Origin: a virus
Virus record (IMG/VR): IMGVR_UViG_3300017781_000159
Location: 1 to 22,567 of that record
Direction: 5' to 3' (one strand)
DNA length: 22,567 nt
The notes beneath the pieces are model-generated. The model did not search any database. It was not told the origin of the DNA and was given only the letters and a program-made list of their open reading frames with translations. Both the position numbers and the translations under genes were made by a program. Below are positions 1 through 7,928 of this stretch, piece after piece. Position 1 is the first letter of the stretch. Each line of letters begins with the position of its first letter.

Positions 1-925
1 CAAATGGCTTCATTGGTAGATAACCACTTTTCAAACGTACTTCTATATTCCACTCAACTGATCGATCAGGCATTGCTCTTTGCATATACTCTCCAAATGC
101 AGTTTGAAAATCTTCTGCACCTTCATATCCTGGATCACCAGCTCCATAAACAGTTTGTGTATCTTGACCGTCTAATTTTAAGTCATATTCTTGTAATTGT
201 TTTGCAGTCGCTGTACGTATTGAATCATATCTTGACCCCTTTTCTACTAACATTACTTCTAATGTTTTGTAATTAGGTATTGGTCTAGCCTTTCCATTTA
301 ATATATAAAATACACAAAATATTCCTTCTATATCAGATGCATCTGATTCAAGTGTATGTGGTCCACTTCTTATATATTCATCATGTGGATCTGTTTTTCT
401 AAAATCTCTAGCTGTTAAAAAGAGTCCTGTCTTTTTAGGTTTAACTATAGGCACTTCTTCAGTTTCAATTGGATCTTTAAATGTAACCCATTCTTCATCT
501 AAAATTTCATCTAAATCTTCTTCATCAACAGATGGATATGCCTTTGTTAATTCGTATTTTTCATATATTTTTTCACGTGCAGAAAATTGAGCAACTCCGG
601 CAGGTGTTCTTTTTGTTATTTGCATTTCTCGAACAACTTCTCGAGATCTAGGATTCAATCCTTCTCGTGCTTGTATACCTTGTGCACCGGGAGTCAATCT
701 ACCTTGAGAATAAAATACGTCATCTGGAAACTCTTCTTGCATTATTCTTAATAGCATACGAGCTCGATCCGTCTCATCATAATTTTCTTCAGAATTTCTA
801 TTCCATGTGTATCTATTATTACCTAATAATGCATTAGGGTCTCGTCCAGAAGCTAATCCTTCATTAACTTGTTCCGTATTTGGAATCTCCGGAGATGGAG
901 AATCTCTATCCATATATCTTGCCAT
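1..925 (-). CDS. Putative virion structural protein (C-terminus cut by window edge)
   Basis: I translated this frame by hand. It opens with ATG at 925-923 (MARYMDRDSPSPEIPN...) and stays open to base 1, giving about 308 residues with the C-terminus missing. The start lies 1 nt after the stop of the upstream gene, so the two are translationally coupled. The protein is hydrophilic and acidic, with no signal peptide or TM segment. Residues about 135-165 hold an acidic stretch followed by a Lys-Pro-rich turn (IVKPKKTG), and the downstream half looks globular (FCVFYILNGKARPIPNYKTLE). I do not recognise the family. Its place directly after gp6 and a DNRLRE-like protein in a baseplate operon suggests a baseplate or tail component. 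This is inferred from context only. Confidence 0.75.
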   Translation of the reverse strand, partial: MARYMDRDSPSPEIPNTEQVNEGLASGRDPNALLGNNRYTWNRNSEENYDETDRARMLLRIMQEEFPDDVFYSQGRLTPGAQGIQAREGLNPRSREVVREMQITKRTPAGVAQFSAREKIYEKYELTKAYPSVDEEDLDEILDEEWVTFKDPIETEEVPIVKPKKTGLFLTARDFRKTDPHDEYIRSGPHTLESDASDIEGIFCVFYILNGKARPIPNYKTLEVMLVEKGSRYDSIRTATAKQLQEYDLKLDGQDTQTVYGAGDPGYEGAEDFQTAFGEYMQRAMPDRSVEWNIEVRLKSGYLPMKPF

Positions 926-926
926 A

Positions 927-2072
927 TTAGTTCACTACTTTAAAATAAAAATCATCAAAAGTTTGTATATCATCGCCGCCATTACGTTCTATCTTCAACA
1001 TTATTTTGTAAAATCTTTCTGGCATAAATGAATCCATTCTTAGTTTCATAAAACTACCATTTTCGTCTCCATCAATTTTTGTTGCAGTTGTATCAAATGG
1101 TATTATTGTTTCATTTGTTACTGAATCAAAAATACTATAATAACTCGATGTCGGTAATCGATCGCCTGTTAAATAAAATGACGATGTTTGAAATGCCTTG
1201 TTAGGAAATTCGGGTCGAACGCCTATTCTAAATTTTGTTATCTCTGATGTTCTATATTCAGATTTTATATTCTTAAAATATGGAACATATGTATCAGCTG
1301 ATATTTCTGTTAAGGTTGTATACTCTGATGGTTGAGTTGTGTCATCAAATACTATTTCTAATCTAGGTATAAATATTGTATGAGATTCTCGACTAAAGAA
1401 TTTTAAACTTCCCTGAACTTCTGCCGATCTTTCATCTGATCTTGTACGTTTAAAAATAAATCCATTATTTGGAATACTTCCAGAAAGCCATTGCTGCACA
1501 ATATCTGTAACATTCATTCTTATATCTGGAGATTCATTTTGGAATGATTGAGAAGCCTCATATCCCGATCCTGTCCACCATGTTCCGCCTCCAGTTGGTT
1601 CAGTTAATCCATCATTACCATCATGAGTAACTCCGGAACCGGTTGCCCAATAATTAGCAACATCATCACTTGTTCGATAAAACCATGAAGCACCATATTT
1701 TTGTATTGGGACATCTGAATAATTACCATTTCCATTAACCCATGATTCTGAAACAGGAAAGGCTTTTAAGGTATATGTATGTAATAAATCTGTTGCAGCT
1801 GCTGCTCTTAATACAATATGAGCAGATGCAGAATTTGTATTGTTACCTAAAGGTGGTATTTTACCAGAAACTATAGATGCTGATAACGTATTTATTTGTG
1901 TCCCAAAATCTAATATAAATCTTGAATTATATGTATTGGATTGTATTACATTATTTAATTTAGATCCTGAAGATATTTTTACTAGCTCCAGTATTTGATC
2001 TATACCCGTATTTTGTTCTGGGTACTTTTCATATAATGTTATATCTCTTTCTGCGTAAAATACTCTAATCAT
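927..2072 (-). CDS. Virion protein with DNRLRE-like beta-sandwich domain, baseplate-associated
   Basis: 381 aa. Residues about 40-242 carry the hallmarks of a DNRLRE-type beta-sandwich: an Ala-rich strand with LRA near 88-92, Trp-containing strands (SWVNG at 110-114, WFYRT at 130-134), the signature VTDIVQQWLSG (188-198) followed by NNGFIFKRT (202-210), and FFSRES...IPRLEIVF near 225-242. The C-terminal 130 residues form a second, unrecognised domain ending in repeated hydrophobic strands. DNRLRE domains are usually found in secreted or cell-surface proteins and often bind carbohydrate or act as stalk modules. Here the gene lies directly downstream of gp6, so the product is probably a baseplate-periphery or fibre-attachment protein. 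It occupies the place where T4 has gp7/gp8, but I see no direct similarity to those. The start is 9 nt after the gp6 stop. Confidence 0.7.
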   Translation of the reverse strand: MIRVFYAERDITLYEKYPEQNTGIDQILELVKISSGSKLNNVIQSNTYNSRFILDFGTQINTLSASIVSGKIPPLGNNTNSASAHIVLRAAAATDLLHTYTLKAFPVSESWVNGNGNYSDVPIQKYGASWFYRTSDDVANYWATGSGVTHDGNDGLTEPTGGGTWWTGSGYEASQSFQNESPDIRMNVTDIVQQWLSGSIPNNGFIFKRTRSDERSAEVQGSLKFFSRESHTIFIPRLEIVFDDTTQPSEYTTLTEISADTYVPYFKNIKSEYRTSEITKFRIGVRPEFPNKAFQTSSFYLTGDRLPTSSYYSIFDSVTNETIIPFDTTATKIDGDENGSFMKLRMDSFMPERFYKIMLKIERNGGDDIQTFDDFYFKVVN

Positions 2073-2081
2073 AATTTAGTT

Positions 2082-3935
2082 CTATGGTTTTACCGCTCTT
2101 CCTCTAATATCCTTATTTGGATATTTTATTTCAAATATGCAAGGATCTAAAGATGGATATATAATTCCATGTTTAGTTGCTATCTCAAAATCATATACAT
2201 TATTTGAATAAGGACCGTTAGCTTTATTAAAAATTTCTAAAGTAGGTATACTTTGTACGCCTTCAATTAAATTTAATTGATTAATTACTGCAGATATATC
2301 AATTGATCCATTGATCTGCATTTTATCATTATGAAACATTTCTTTTATTTTATTGATACATTCTAATAATACTTCATTACTGTTATTTTTTGGTTTAGGT
2401 ATAACTTCAAAATCTATACCTATATTAACTATAAAAGCTGTTTTACAATTAATTGCATCTGTCAACATTCTATATTGTGATAGATATGTTCTTATATTTT
2501 CTTTAAGTGCTTGATTTGCTGGAATAAATCTTCCATCTGAATTATATGCTAATAAATATAAATTCAATGCCAATGGATTTTGTATTGTATCTCTTGGATA
2601 ATTTTTATCACTTGTATCAATTTGTTGATCTCCAACTATATATGCTTTAGCTATTGATCCATATTTTGCTGGCAATGCATATACACGTGATATATAATCT
2701 TCTCGTGTAATACATCTACTTTGTGCCGCAAATGCTGCCATTGCATTTTGACGTATATTATCTAAATCTTGTTGCGCACCTCCACCTACTGCAGGTTCTG
2801 GATTTGTAACTGCTAATGTATCTTTTGTATCTCCTAAATCAACTTCTGCTATTTCACTTAAATAAGTAACATTATTAACAGTGTTAATTGCATTGACTCC
2901 TACATTTTCATTCATCGAACCTCCTACTGTATATGTAACAGTTAATGTTGTATTTTGAGGTGCCAATCCATATGTACTAGTATATAAAAAGTTTGATGGG
3001 TCAATAGTATCAGTTGTTGTACGTTTTAAGTATTCTAATCCTGAACCAATATTTTTTGGATTAGGAACAATTTCTTCATCTGCATCAGAAGATACTCCAG
3101 AACCAAATTGTATTTCTATCCTACCATCTTCTCTTAAACGTTTTACCCATCTTCTTGCAGTTCTTTTTAATCTCAAAATATATGGCACTGTCGATCGATA
3201 TTGAGATAATTCCGGATCATTAAATGGTATATTTTGTATATCTTCAAATACAGTATCTTGTGCTAGATAATCTACTTCTACCCAATTATTTTTAGATGAA
3301 TCTTTAATTGAAACTATATCAATAACATTTTCTTCATCTAATACAATTTTATCATATGGTTTAGGATCTTGAAAAGTAAAGTCTTGTGTTTTAACTTCAC
3401 CAGATGTCATAGCAACTTGTTTTTTAAGTAAATATCTAGCAACCTCTCCAGACGTATTAAGTTCATAAACTGTCACTTCTGGGTCTTGATTAAAATCAAT
3501 TGGTTCTACAGATCGAAATCTTATTCCTTGATCTGTGGAACATTGCATATTAGATGCAATTGTTAATGCATAATCCATATCAGGTGCTGCATATTCTCCA
3601 CTACCTGAAGCTGGAACTAACTGAAATACATCTGTTTTAACATTCGCCGGCGTATTTCTTTTTGTATGATATCCAAATAATCTTGCAAGATTTAATATAT
3701 TTGAACCTTCTCTTGCAGTTGATAATAACGATTCTCTAAAAGATTGGTCTGTATAATAATTTAAAACATCGCCTACATATGCTGTCATTTCAATAAACAT
3801 CATACCTGGTGATGATTCATTAAAATCTTGATATGTTTTTGGATAGTAATTTTTTGCAAAATTAATTAGATTTTGTCTATACTGTGCAAAATCTTTATTT
3901 AAATATTTAACATCCTTTTTTACTAAATCTGCCAT
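2082..3935 (-). CDS. 6: Baseplate wedge protein gp6-like (baseplate J family)
   Basis: 617 aa, close to T4 gp6 in size. The N-terminus (KYLNKDFAQYRQNLINFAKN, then ESSPGMMFIEMTAYVGDVLNYY near 41-62) is the typical opening of gp6/baseplate-J proteins, which form the dimeric scaffold ring of the wedge and hold the baseplate together during sheath contraction. The middle contains the ARRWVKRLREDGRIEIQFG region and the conserved ITREDYISRVYALP segment (near 410-425), which leads into the C-terminal core-bundle domain. The partner gp25-like gene is immediately upstream (14 nt), as expected because gp6, gp25 and gp53 form the wedge core. No disruption is visible. Confidence 0.93.
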   Translation of the reverse strand: MADLVKKDVKYLNKDFAQYRQNLINFAKNYYPKTYQDFNESSPGMMFIEMTAYVGDVLNYYTDQSFRESLLSTAREGSNILNLARLFGYHTKRNTPANVKTDVFQLVPASGSGEYAAPDMDYALTIASNMQCSTDQGIRFRSVEPIDFNQDPEVTVYELNTSGEVARYLLKKQVAMTSGEVKTQDFTFQDPKPYDKIVLDEENVIDIVSIKDSSKNNWVEVDYLAQDTVFEDIQNIPFNDPELSQYRSTVPYILRLKRTARRWVKRLREDGRIEIQFGSGVSSDADEEIVPNPKNIGSGLEYLKRTTTDTIDPSNFLYTSTYGLAPQNTTLTVTYTVGGSMNENVGVNAINTVNNVTYLSEIAEVDLGDTKDTLAVTNPEPAVGGGAQQDLDNIRQNAMAAFAAQSRCITREDYISRVYALPAKYGSIAKAYIVGDQQIDTSDKNYPRDTIQNPLALNLYLLAYNSDGRFIPANQALKENIRTYLSQYRMLTDAINCKTAFIVNIGIDFEVIPKPKNNSNEVLLECINKIKEMFHNDKMQINGSIDISAVINQLNLIEGVQSIPTLEIFNKANGPYSNNVYDFEIATKHGIIYPSLDPCIFEIKYPNKDIRGRAVKP

Positions 3936-3948
3936 TGTTTAATCCCTT

Positions 3949-4578
3949 TTAATATCCTCCACCAAATCCTCCACCTGATCCTCCTAGATCAAATGCTGTA
4001 TTAGCTCCTACTGTCATATCACCAACTTGTGTTAAACGTTCTACTATATCCATTTCGGCATCTGTAACTTGAAATGAATTTTCTGTTGCTAATATATTAA
4101 TTACCATATTTGCTCCGGTGGTACTTACACGAAAATGTATTCTTATTGTAAGTGAATGTCTGTCATCACTAGATACCATTTCAACCTGTCTAAGTTCTAT
4201 ATATGGTAACCAATAATTAATATCCTTTCGTATTGTTGTATCTAAAGCACTTCTTAAATCAGATGTATTATTATCAAATAAAACTTCTCTAATTCTTGTA
4301 CCAAAATTTGGTTGCATATATCGTTCACCTTTAAAGGTCATTAATAAGTTTTTCAAATTTGAAAGTACTTGTTCTTCTGTTGTAAATGTTTGTGCAAATA
4401 CTTGTCCTCCACCTCGCGATCCAGAAGCATAATTAAGAGCATCACCAAAATATGAACCTCTAAAATGTTCAGTAACTGCAATAGAAGATTTGTTAAAAGG
4501 TAGTGGTATTCCTACCGCAACTTCGGGAGTTTCATTAATAGGCTGATATTGATATACCGGTCTTTTATTGATTGCCAT
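3949..4578 (-). CDS. 25: Baseplate wedge protein gp25-like
   Basis: 209 aa, longer than T4 gp25 (132 aa). Residues about 60-165 match the gp25/GPW family: LKNLLMTFKGERYMQPNFGT (a membrane-free helix followed by the conserved RYMQPNFG), then IREVLFD and a strand-rich end (LTIRIHFRVSTTGANMVINI). gp25 sits at the sheath-baseplate junction and nucleates sheath assembly. The N-terminal 55 residues (PVYQYQPINETPEVAVGIPLPF) are an extension, as is the glycine-rich tail (LGGSGGGFGGGY). The ATG shares its first bases with the TAA of the upstream gene (TAATG), indicating coupling; gp6 follows. Confidence 0.92.
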   Translation of the reverse strand: MAINKRPVYQYQPINETPEVAVGIPLPFNKSSIAVTEHFRGSYFGDALNYASGSRGGGQVFAQTFTTEEQVLSNLKNLLMTFKGERYMQPNFGTRIREVLFDNNTSDLRSALDTTIRKDINYWLPYIELRQVEMVSSDDRHSLTIRIHFRVSTTGANMVINILATENSFQVTDAEMDIVERLTQVGDMTVGANTAFDLGGSGGGFGGGY

Positions 4579-5039
4579 TATTTACCTTTCTTTTTATCTA
4601 TTGCTTTCATTAATCCACGATAATCTTTTGTCATATTTTCAACTGTTTTTGCAACATTTTCATTTTGCATATTAACCGGCCTACCGGTAGTATCATGTGT
4701 TGCCAATGGACCTTGAACCGTATTAGATGTCCTCATTGAACCCATATCCGGCCATGAATCTTGTTGCATTACTAATGGTCCTTGCTGCATACTTGCAAAA
4801 TCTGCTGTCCCAGCTGTTTCATTTAATATATCATTCAGCATTGAATTTGAACTAAATGATTTTTTTGATTTAGATTTAGACTGGGGTTTAGGCTGTTCTG
4901 TCATTGTATGTAAATTCATTCCATGTGACATAACTTTATCATGATTTATATTCTGTTCTGTTATTATTTCTTTAACAGCAGAACGTACTTCTTCTCGTAT
5001 AATCTTTCGTAATACTTTAACAAATGATTTAGAACTCAT
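4578..5039 (-). CDS. Hypothetical virion-associated protein with amphipathic N-terminal targeting-like peptide
   Basis: 153 aa and highly polar, rich in Gln, Met, Ser and Lys, probably largely disordered after residue 30. The first about 28 residues form a basic amphipathic helix (FVKVLRKIIREEVRSAVKEI) that resembles the N-termini of two other proteins in this window (start positions 19801 and 22551). Lys/Ser-rich KSKSKKSF lies near residue 57. Start choice is supported by a strong Shine-Dalgarno (AGGAGAGG at 5043-5050) and a CATATTTATA element 15 nt upstream of the ATG. It lies between a small structural gene and gp25, so a virion or assembly role is likely. The family is not recognised. Confidence 0.75.
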   Translation of the reverse strand: MSSKSFVKVLRKIIREEVRSAVKEIITEQNINHDKVMSHGMNLHTMTEQPKPQSKSKSKKSFSSNSMLNDILNETAGTADFASMQQGPLVMQQDSWPDMGSMRTSNTVQGPLATHDTTGRPVNMQNENVAKTVENMTKDYRGLMKAIDKKKGK

Positions 5040-5054
5040 ATACCTCTCCTTTTT

Positions 5055-5064
5055 TATAAATATG
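5055..5064 (-). promoter_or_regulatory. CATATTTATA element (candidate late promoter)
   Basis: On the coding strand the sequence is CATATTTATA, 15 nt before the ATG at 5039 and just before a strong SD. Its reverse complement contains TATAAATA, the T4 late-promoter -10 sequence. It is one of six copies that share the motif between genes. Function is inferred from recurrence and position. Confidence 0.5.
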
Positions 5065-5082
5065 AAATAGTTGTGAATTAGC

Positions 5083-5391
5083 CTAGGTTACTTTACCTAA
5101 TCCTTTACCTATTCCAGGTCCTGCTCCTTTACCCGGAGTAATAGTTGCTCCTGCTCCTGATACTGGGTCTGACATAACTCCTTGGCCGGCTGCATTAATA
5201 GTTGTAACTGCAGTAGTAACAGCTGTTTTTACATCTCCCGATCTTACAAATTTATCAATTGCGGCTGCAACATCTTGTGCAAATTGATCTATACCTTCTG
5301 CTTGGTCTCGAACTTCTTCGCCTTCTTTTTCGCCTTGTCGCTGCAAGGCAGCTTTTAAATCTTGTAATAATCCATTTTTATCTAAAGGCAT
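5083..5391 (-). CDS. Small virion protein, Gly-rich C-terminus (unknown)
   Basis: 102 aa. Residues 1-60 are predicted helical (LLQDLKAALQRQGEKEGEEV, then FAQDVAAAIDKFVRSGDV). A beta-like Thr/Val repeat follows (VKTAVTTAVTT), and the tail is flexible and Gly/Lys-rich (GKGAGPGIGKGLGK). Small proteins of this design, an AIDxFV helix then a T/V stretch then a GKG tail, occur near baseplate and tail genes of many myoviruses, but I know no assigned role. An SD-like AGGAG at 5400-5404 lies 8 nt before the ATG. The hub gene ends 14 nt upstream, so the two are probably co-transcribed. Confidence 0.75.
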   Translation of the reverse strand: MPLDKNGLLQDLKAALQRQGEKEGEEVRDQAEGIDQFAQDVAAAIDKFVRSGDVKTAVTTAVTTINAAGQGVMSDPVSGAGATITPGKGAGPGIGKGLGKVT

Positions 5392-5405
5392 AATTTATTC
5401 TCCTA

Positions 5406-6461
5406 TTATTGATGCATCTTTTCAATTTCTTCTTGTATCTCTTTTAATCTCTCAAGAGCACTAGATTGCCCCGTTGGACCTGACGGTGTTGCATATCGTT
5501 CAATACCTTCAGCTAAATCTACACATATTTTAAGCCATTCTTCAATTTGTGTAAAATAATGATCTGCATCTATTTGCCATGCCGGTGTTACAAACTTTAT
5601 ATCCTTTGCAGATATTAACATTAGTTCATCTTTTTTTGTATTAAATATCATCCTTTCGGCTCCTATAATAACCTGCGATTCTTGATAATCTACTAACGGC
5701 ATAGGTTCTTCAGGAGTTTGTCCGATGTTTGGTTGTGCTAATTCAAATCGTTTTATTTTTTGTTTTGATGTTAAATATATAAAACTTTTATCATCATCTG
5801 GTTCTTCAATTTTATAATATGGGTCATATGTATCTTCACCTGAATATCCGTCTAATAATCCTTTTACTTCACATGTAAGTGCTATAAATGGATCACCAGC
5901 TTTTTCTCCTTCCCAAAAAGGTTCTTCTTTATATTTATCTAATTCTAAATGAGTACTACTAAATCTAAAAATAGAACCAAATCTTGATGCTCTAATTATA
6001 TCTCCTTGAAATGGTTGTATAGGCAGTACATCTTTTTTTTCAAATGATACTTGTTTAGGTTCTGCTCCTGGTGAAACTTTTGATATTCCATCAGAACTAT
6101 ATCCTCTACCAGATACTTGTGAATCTTGTATAAATGGCATAATGGTATTATTAACTATTCCATGTGCATTTACTAGACACATATAATACCATCTATATTG
6201 ATTTAACTTTTCTGCCTTACCATCTATAGCATTATAAACCAAAACTTGTTCTCCGTATAAAGGTACATTTAACATCGTAGGATCGGCCGGAACAGCCCAT
6301 ACTTCAGAAGATGTAGTCATTTCTTTACCTCTGAGTCGTATACGTATTGTTCCAGGAGGATGATCTAAACCATCTTCATCTTGATATTTATCATAAAGTG
6401 TATGATCAGATTCAGGTTCTATCACTTGACAAATCTGTAGGGCTAGTTGTGATACTGCCAT
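5406..6461 (-). CDS. 5: Baseplate hub protein, gp5-like OB-fold
   Basis: 351 aa. Residues about 35-100 form an OB-fold-like strand set (GTIRIRLRG, VWAVPADPTMLNVPLYGEQVLVYNA split by short loops), and 149-170 carry the hub signature QPFQGDII..SRFGSIFRFSST, which is seen in gp5-like hub proteins of T4-like phages. The T4 gp5 lysozyme domain is absent, as is usual in T4-like phages outside the enterobacterial group. The C-terminal about 40 residues (SSALERLKEIQEEIEKMHQ) are a coiled coil, probably for trimerisation or hub-spike contact. The start overlaps the end of the upstream gene by 50 nt. Confidence 0.8.
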   Translation of the reverse strand: MAVSQLALQICQVIEPESDHTLYDKYQDEDGLDHPPGTIRIRLRGKEMTTSSEVWAVPADPTMLNVPLYGEQVLVYNAIDGKAEKLNQYRWYYMCLVNAHGIVNNTIMPFIQDSQVSGRGYSSDGISKVSPGAEPKQVSFEKKDVLPIQPFQGDIIRASRFGSIFRFSSTHLELDKYKEEPFWEGEKAGDPFIALTCEVKGLLDGYSGEDTYDPYYKIEEPDDDKSFIYLTSKQKIKRFELAQPNIGQTPEEPMPLVDYQESQVIIGAERMIFNTKKDELMLISAKDIKFVTPAWQIDADHYFTQIEEWLKICVDLAEGIERYATPSGPTGQSSALERLKEIQEEIEKMHQ

Positions 6462-6831
6462 CGTTCTTTATCTCCGGTTTATTGGTTTCTTTAATATTGT
6501 TTATTTCTTCTTCAGCTTCTTCTAATAATCGAGCTCGTTCATCTTCACTTAGTCCAAATTCATTTCCGTCATCATCTTTAGAACTAGCTGAAACAAGTCT
6601 TTGAACTACCGCTGCTAGTTTAACTAATGCATCGTCATTTTTAACTGATACTTCTAGATAATCTTTTATCATTGGTACAATTATTGATGCATCGCCTATA
6701 TTTTTTATCATTGGTTCTAAACTTTTAATTAACGTATCTATTTGACGCGACTTCTTTTTTGAGTTGTGATATACATCTCTCATTAGATCAGAAAAGTTTG
6801 TACCTTTAAATAATTCGAATTCTTGGCTCAT
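6412..6831 (-). CDS. Conserved phage protein upstream of hub gene (unknown)
   Basis: 139 aa, hydrophilic and helical. The N-terminal half (FKGTNFSDLMRDVYHNSKKK, then QIDTLIKSLEPMI) resembles small proteins that sit next to hub or tail genes in T4-like phages; the C-terminal half is acidic and coiled-coil-like (EDERARLLEEAEEEINN) with a Ser/Thr-rich tail. No enzymatic motif is seen. It overlaps the hub gene by 50 nt, which argues for tightly coupled expression. A CATATTTATA element lies 14 nt before the ATG, with an AAAGGA weak SD between, so it heads the baseplate operon. It may be an assembly chaperone or hub component; this is context only. Confidence 0.8.
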   Translation of the reverse strand: MSQEFELFKGTNFSDLMRDVYHNSKKKSRQIDTLIKSLEPMIKNIGDASIIVPMIKDYLEVSVKNDDALVKLAAVVQRLVSASSKDDDGNEFGLSEDERARLLEEAEEEINNIKETNKPEIKNDGSITTSPTDLSSDRT

Positions 6832-6845
6832 ATTATATCCTTTTA

Positions 6846-6855
6846 TATAAATATG
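6846..6855 (-). promoter_or_regulatory. CATATTTATA element (candidate late promoter)
   Basis: Coding-strand CATATTTATA, 14 nt before the ATG at 6831, in the 36-nt gap between the sigma-factor gene and the first baseplate gene. This is where a late promoter would be expected to start the structural operon. It matches the copy at 5055-5064 exactly over 10 nt. Confidence 0.5.
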
Positions 6856-6867
6856 AGTAGCTAGGTT

Positions 6868-7644
6868 TTATGATATCAAATGACCGGATTTTGAATAGGA
6901 TGCGAACATTTTAGCATAATCTTTTTTCATTACATTGAGAACCTTTGTAATGTTTTGAGTCTTAAGACCTGTCCGTTCTCTTATAAGTATATAAAGAGCT
7001 TTTTTATTGAAGTTTTCTATATTATCTCGTATTCTAAATAATTCTAGGATTGTATCTGCTACTATAATATCTCGTTTATTTGTGAAAATAGAATTCATAT
7101 TCTTATCATACCATTCAACCCATAAATTTGTAAATTCTTTTAAAGATTCTTGATGATCTGATAATGCCATTTCTGCAGAGATATTTCTTCTATCATCTAA
7201 AATATCAGTACTCATACGTGCTTTCATTTTAGCATAATTAGCATTATTTTGAATTATCAAATAATTTTTAGCTATAATTGAAAAATATGAAAAGGCTTTA
7301 CCTTTACCTTCTTGAAATTTACCAATCTTCTGTACTAGAAATGCAACTACTTCTGCTTTAACATCTTCATATGGAACATCAAAATATGAAAATTTAAATG
7401 TATGATAAATATTTTCAACTAGTTTATTAAATGGATAATTAATATATTCTTTAAATACTCGATTTCTTTTTGACCAAGAAGGTTCTGAATTATATGCAAT
7501 AATTGCTTGATCTGTTATGTATGTAAAATATTGCTTCTTGCTAGGTTTACGACCTCTTCTTACACGTGGACCGTTTTCTTCTAGGTCTTTCATTTCAGCA
7601 GCATGCCATTCATAAAATTTTTGTACTGGGCTAAGTTCTTCCAT
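6868..7644 (-). CDS. 55: Late-transcription sigma factor, gp55-like
   Basis: 258 aa (T4 gp55 is 185 aa). Residues about 71-135 resemble sigma-70 region 2 as it appears in gp55 proteins: PFNKLVENIYHTFKF, the acidic YEDVKAEVVAFLVQKIGKF, then GKAFSYFSIIAKNYLI, which corresponds to the -10 recognition helix. Residues 216-245 (ALYILIRERTGLKTQNITKV...) look like a helix-turn-helix. T4 gp55 has no region 4 but ends in a sliding-clamp-binding tail, so this C-terminal module is notable. The N-terminal 45 residues are basic (RRGRKPSKKQ). The product is expected to redirect host RNA polymerase to late promoters. The gene precedes the baseplate operon and its candidate promoter. The TAA overlaps no neighbour; the ATG overlaps the upstream stop by one base. 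Confidence 0.8.
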   Translation of the reverse strand: MEELSPVQKFYEWHAAEMKDLEENGPRVRRGRKPSKKQYFTYITDQAIIAYNSEPSWSKRNRVFKEYINYPFNKLVENIYHTFKFSYFDVPYEDVKAEVVAFLVQKIGKFQEGKGKAFSYFSIIAKNYLIIQNNANYAKMKARMSTDILDDRRNISAEMALSDHQESLKEFTNLWVEWYDKNMNSIFTNKRDIIVADTILELFRIRDNIENFNKKALYILIRERTGLKTQNITKVLNVMKKDYAKMFASYSKSGHLIS

Positions 7645-7928
7645 TAAAATCCTTTATTTAAATCTTCTATTACTTCTTTAATTATTTTGAATGAAGTTCC
7701 TACTTCATCAGAAGCTTCAAATGCTCCTAATCGATCAGCATTTTTTATTACAGAATTAGATTGACCGACTTTTGTTTTTAATTGTTGAAAAAAGTTATAA
7801 TACTCAGTATTCGATGTTTCTAATTCATCTATATAATCAGTTTGAGTTTCTTGTTTTTTCAATTGATTAATATTAACAAATATAGATGTTAATAATAATA
7901 CTGATAAAATTATAATAGTTGTTATCAT
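7644..7928 (-). CDS. Small N-terminally membrane-anchored phage protein (unknown)
   Basis: 94 aa. Residues 1-18 (MITTIIILSVLLLTSIFV) are one TM helix; the remainder is a soluble helical domain ending in EASDEVGTSFKIIKEVIEDL. Proteins with a single TM helix followed by a coiled segment and a (F)E.SDEVG..F..IK motif are widespread in marine T4-like phages, generally next to gp55 or replication genes, without a known function. The start is ATGA, overlapping the HD gene's stop by 4 nt; the stop shares one base with the sigma-factor start. This tight spacing argues for a polycistronic mRNA. Confidence 0.75.
   Translation of the reverse strand: MITTIIILSVLLLTSIFVNINQLKKQETQTDYIDELETSNTEYYNFFQQLKTKVGQSNSVIKNADRLGAFEASDEVGTSFKIIKEVIEDLNKGF

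Noticed and set aside
4-276. Plus-strand open frame of 90 codons
   Set aside because: It lies fully inside the minus-strand virion gene that is open from 925 to base 1; composition and position mark it as a shadow.
807-1031. Plus-strand open frame of 74 codons
   Set aside because: It spans the junction of two well-supported minus-strand genes and has no start signal.
6347-6604. Plus-strand open frame of 85 codons with a hydrophobic stretch
   Set aside because: It is the antisense of the hub gene and its upstream neighbour; the hydrophobic look comes from the complement of acidic codons.
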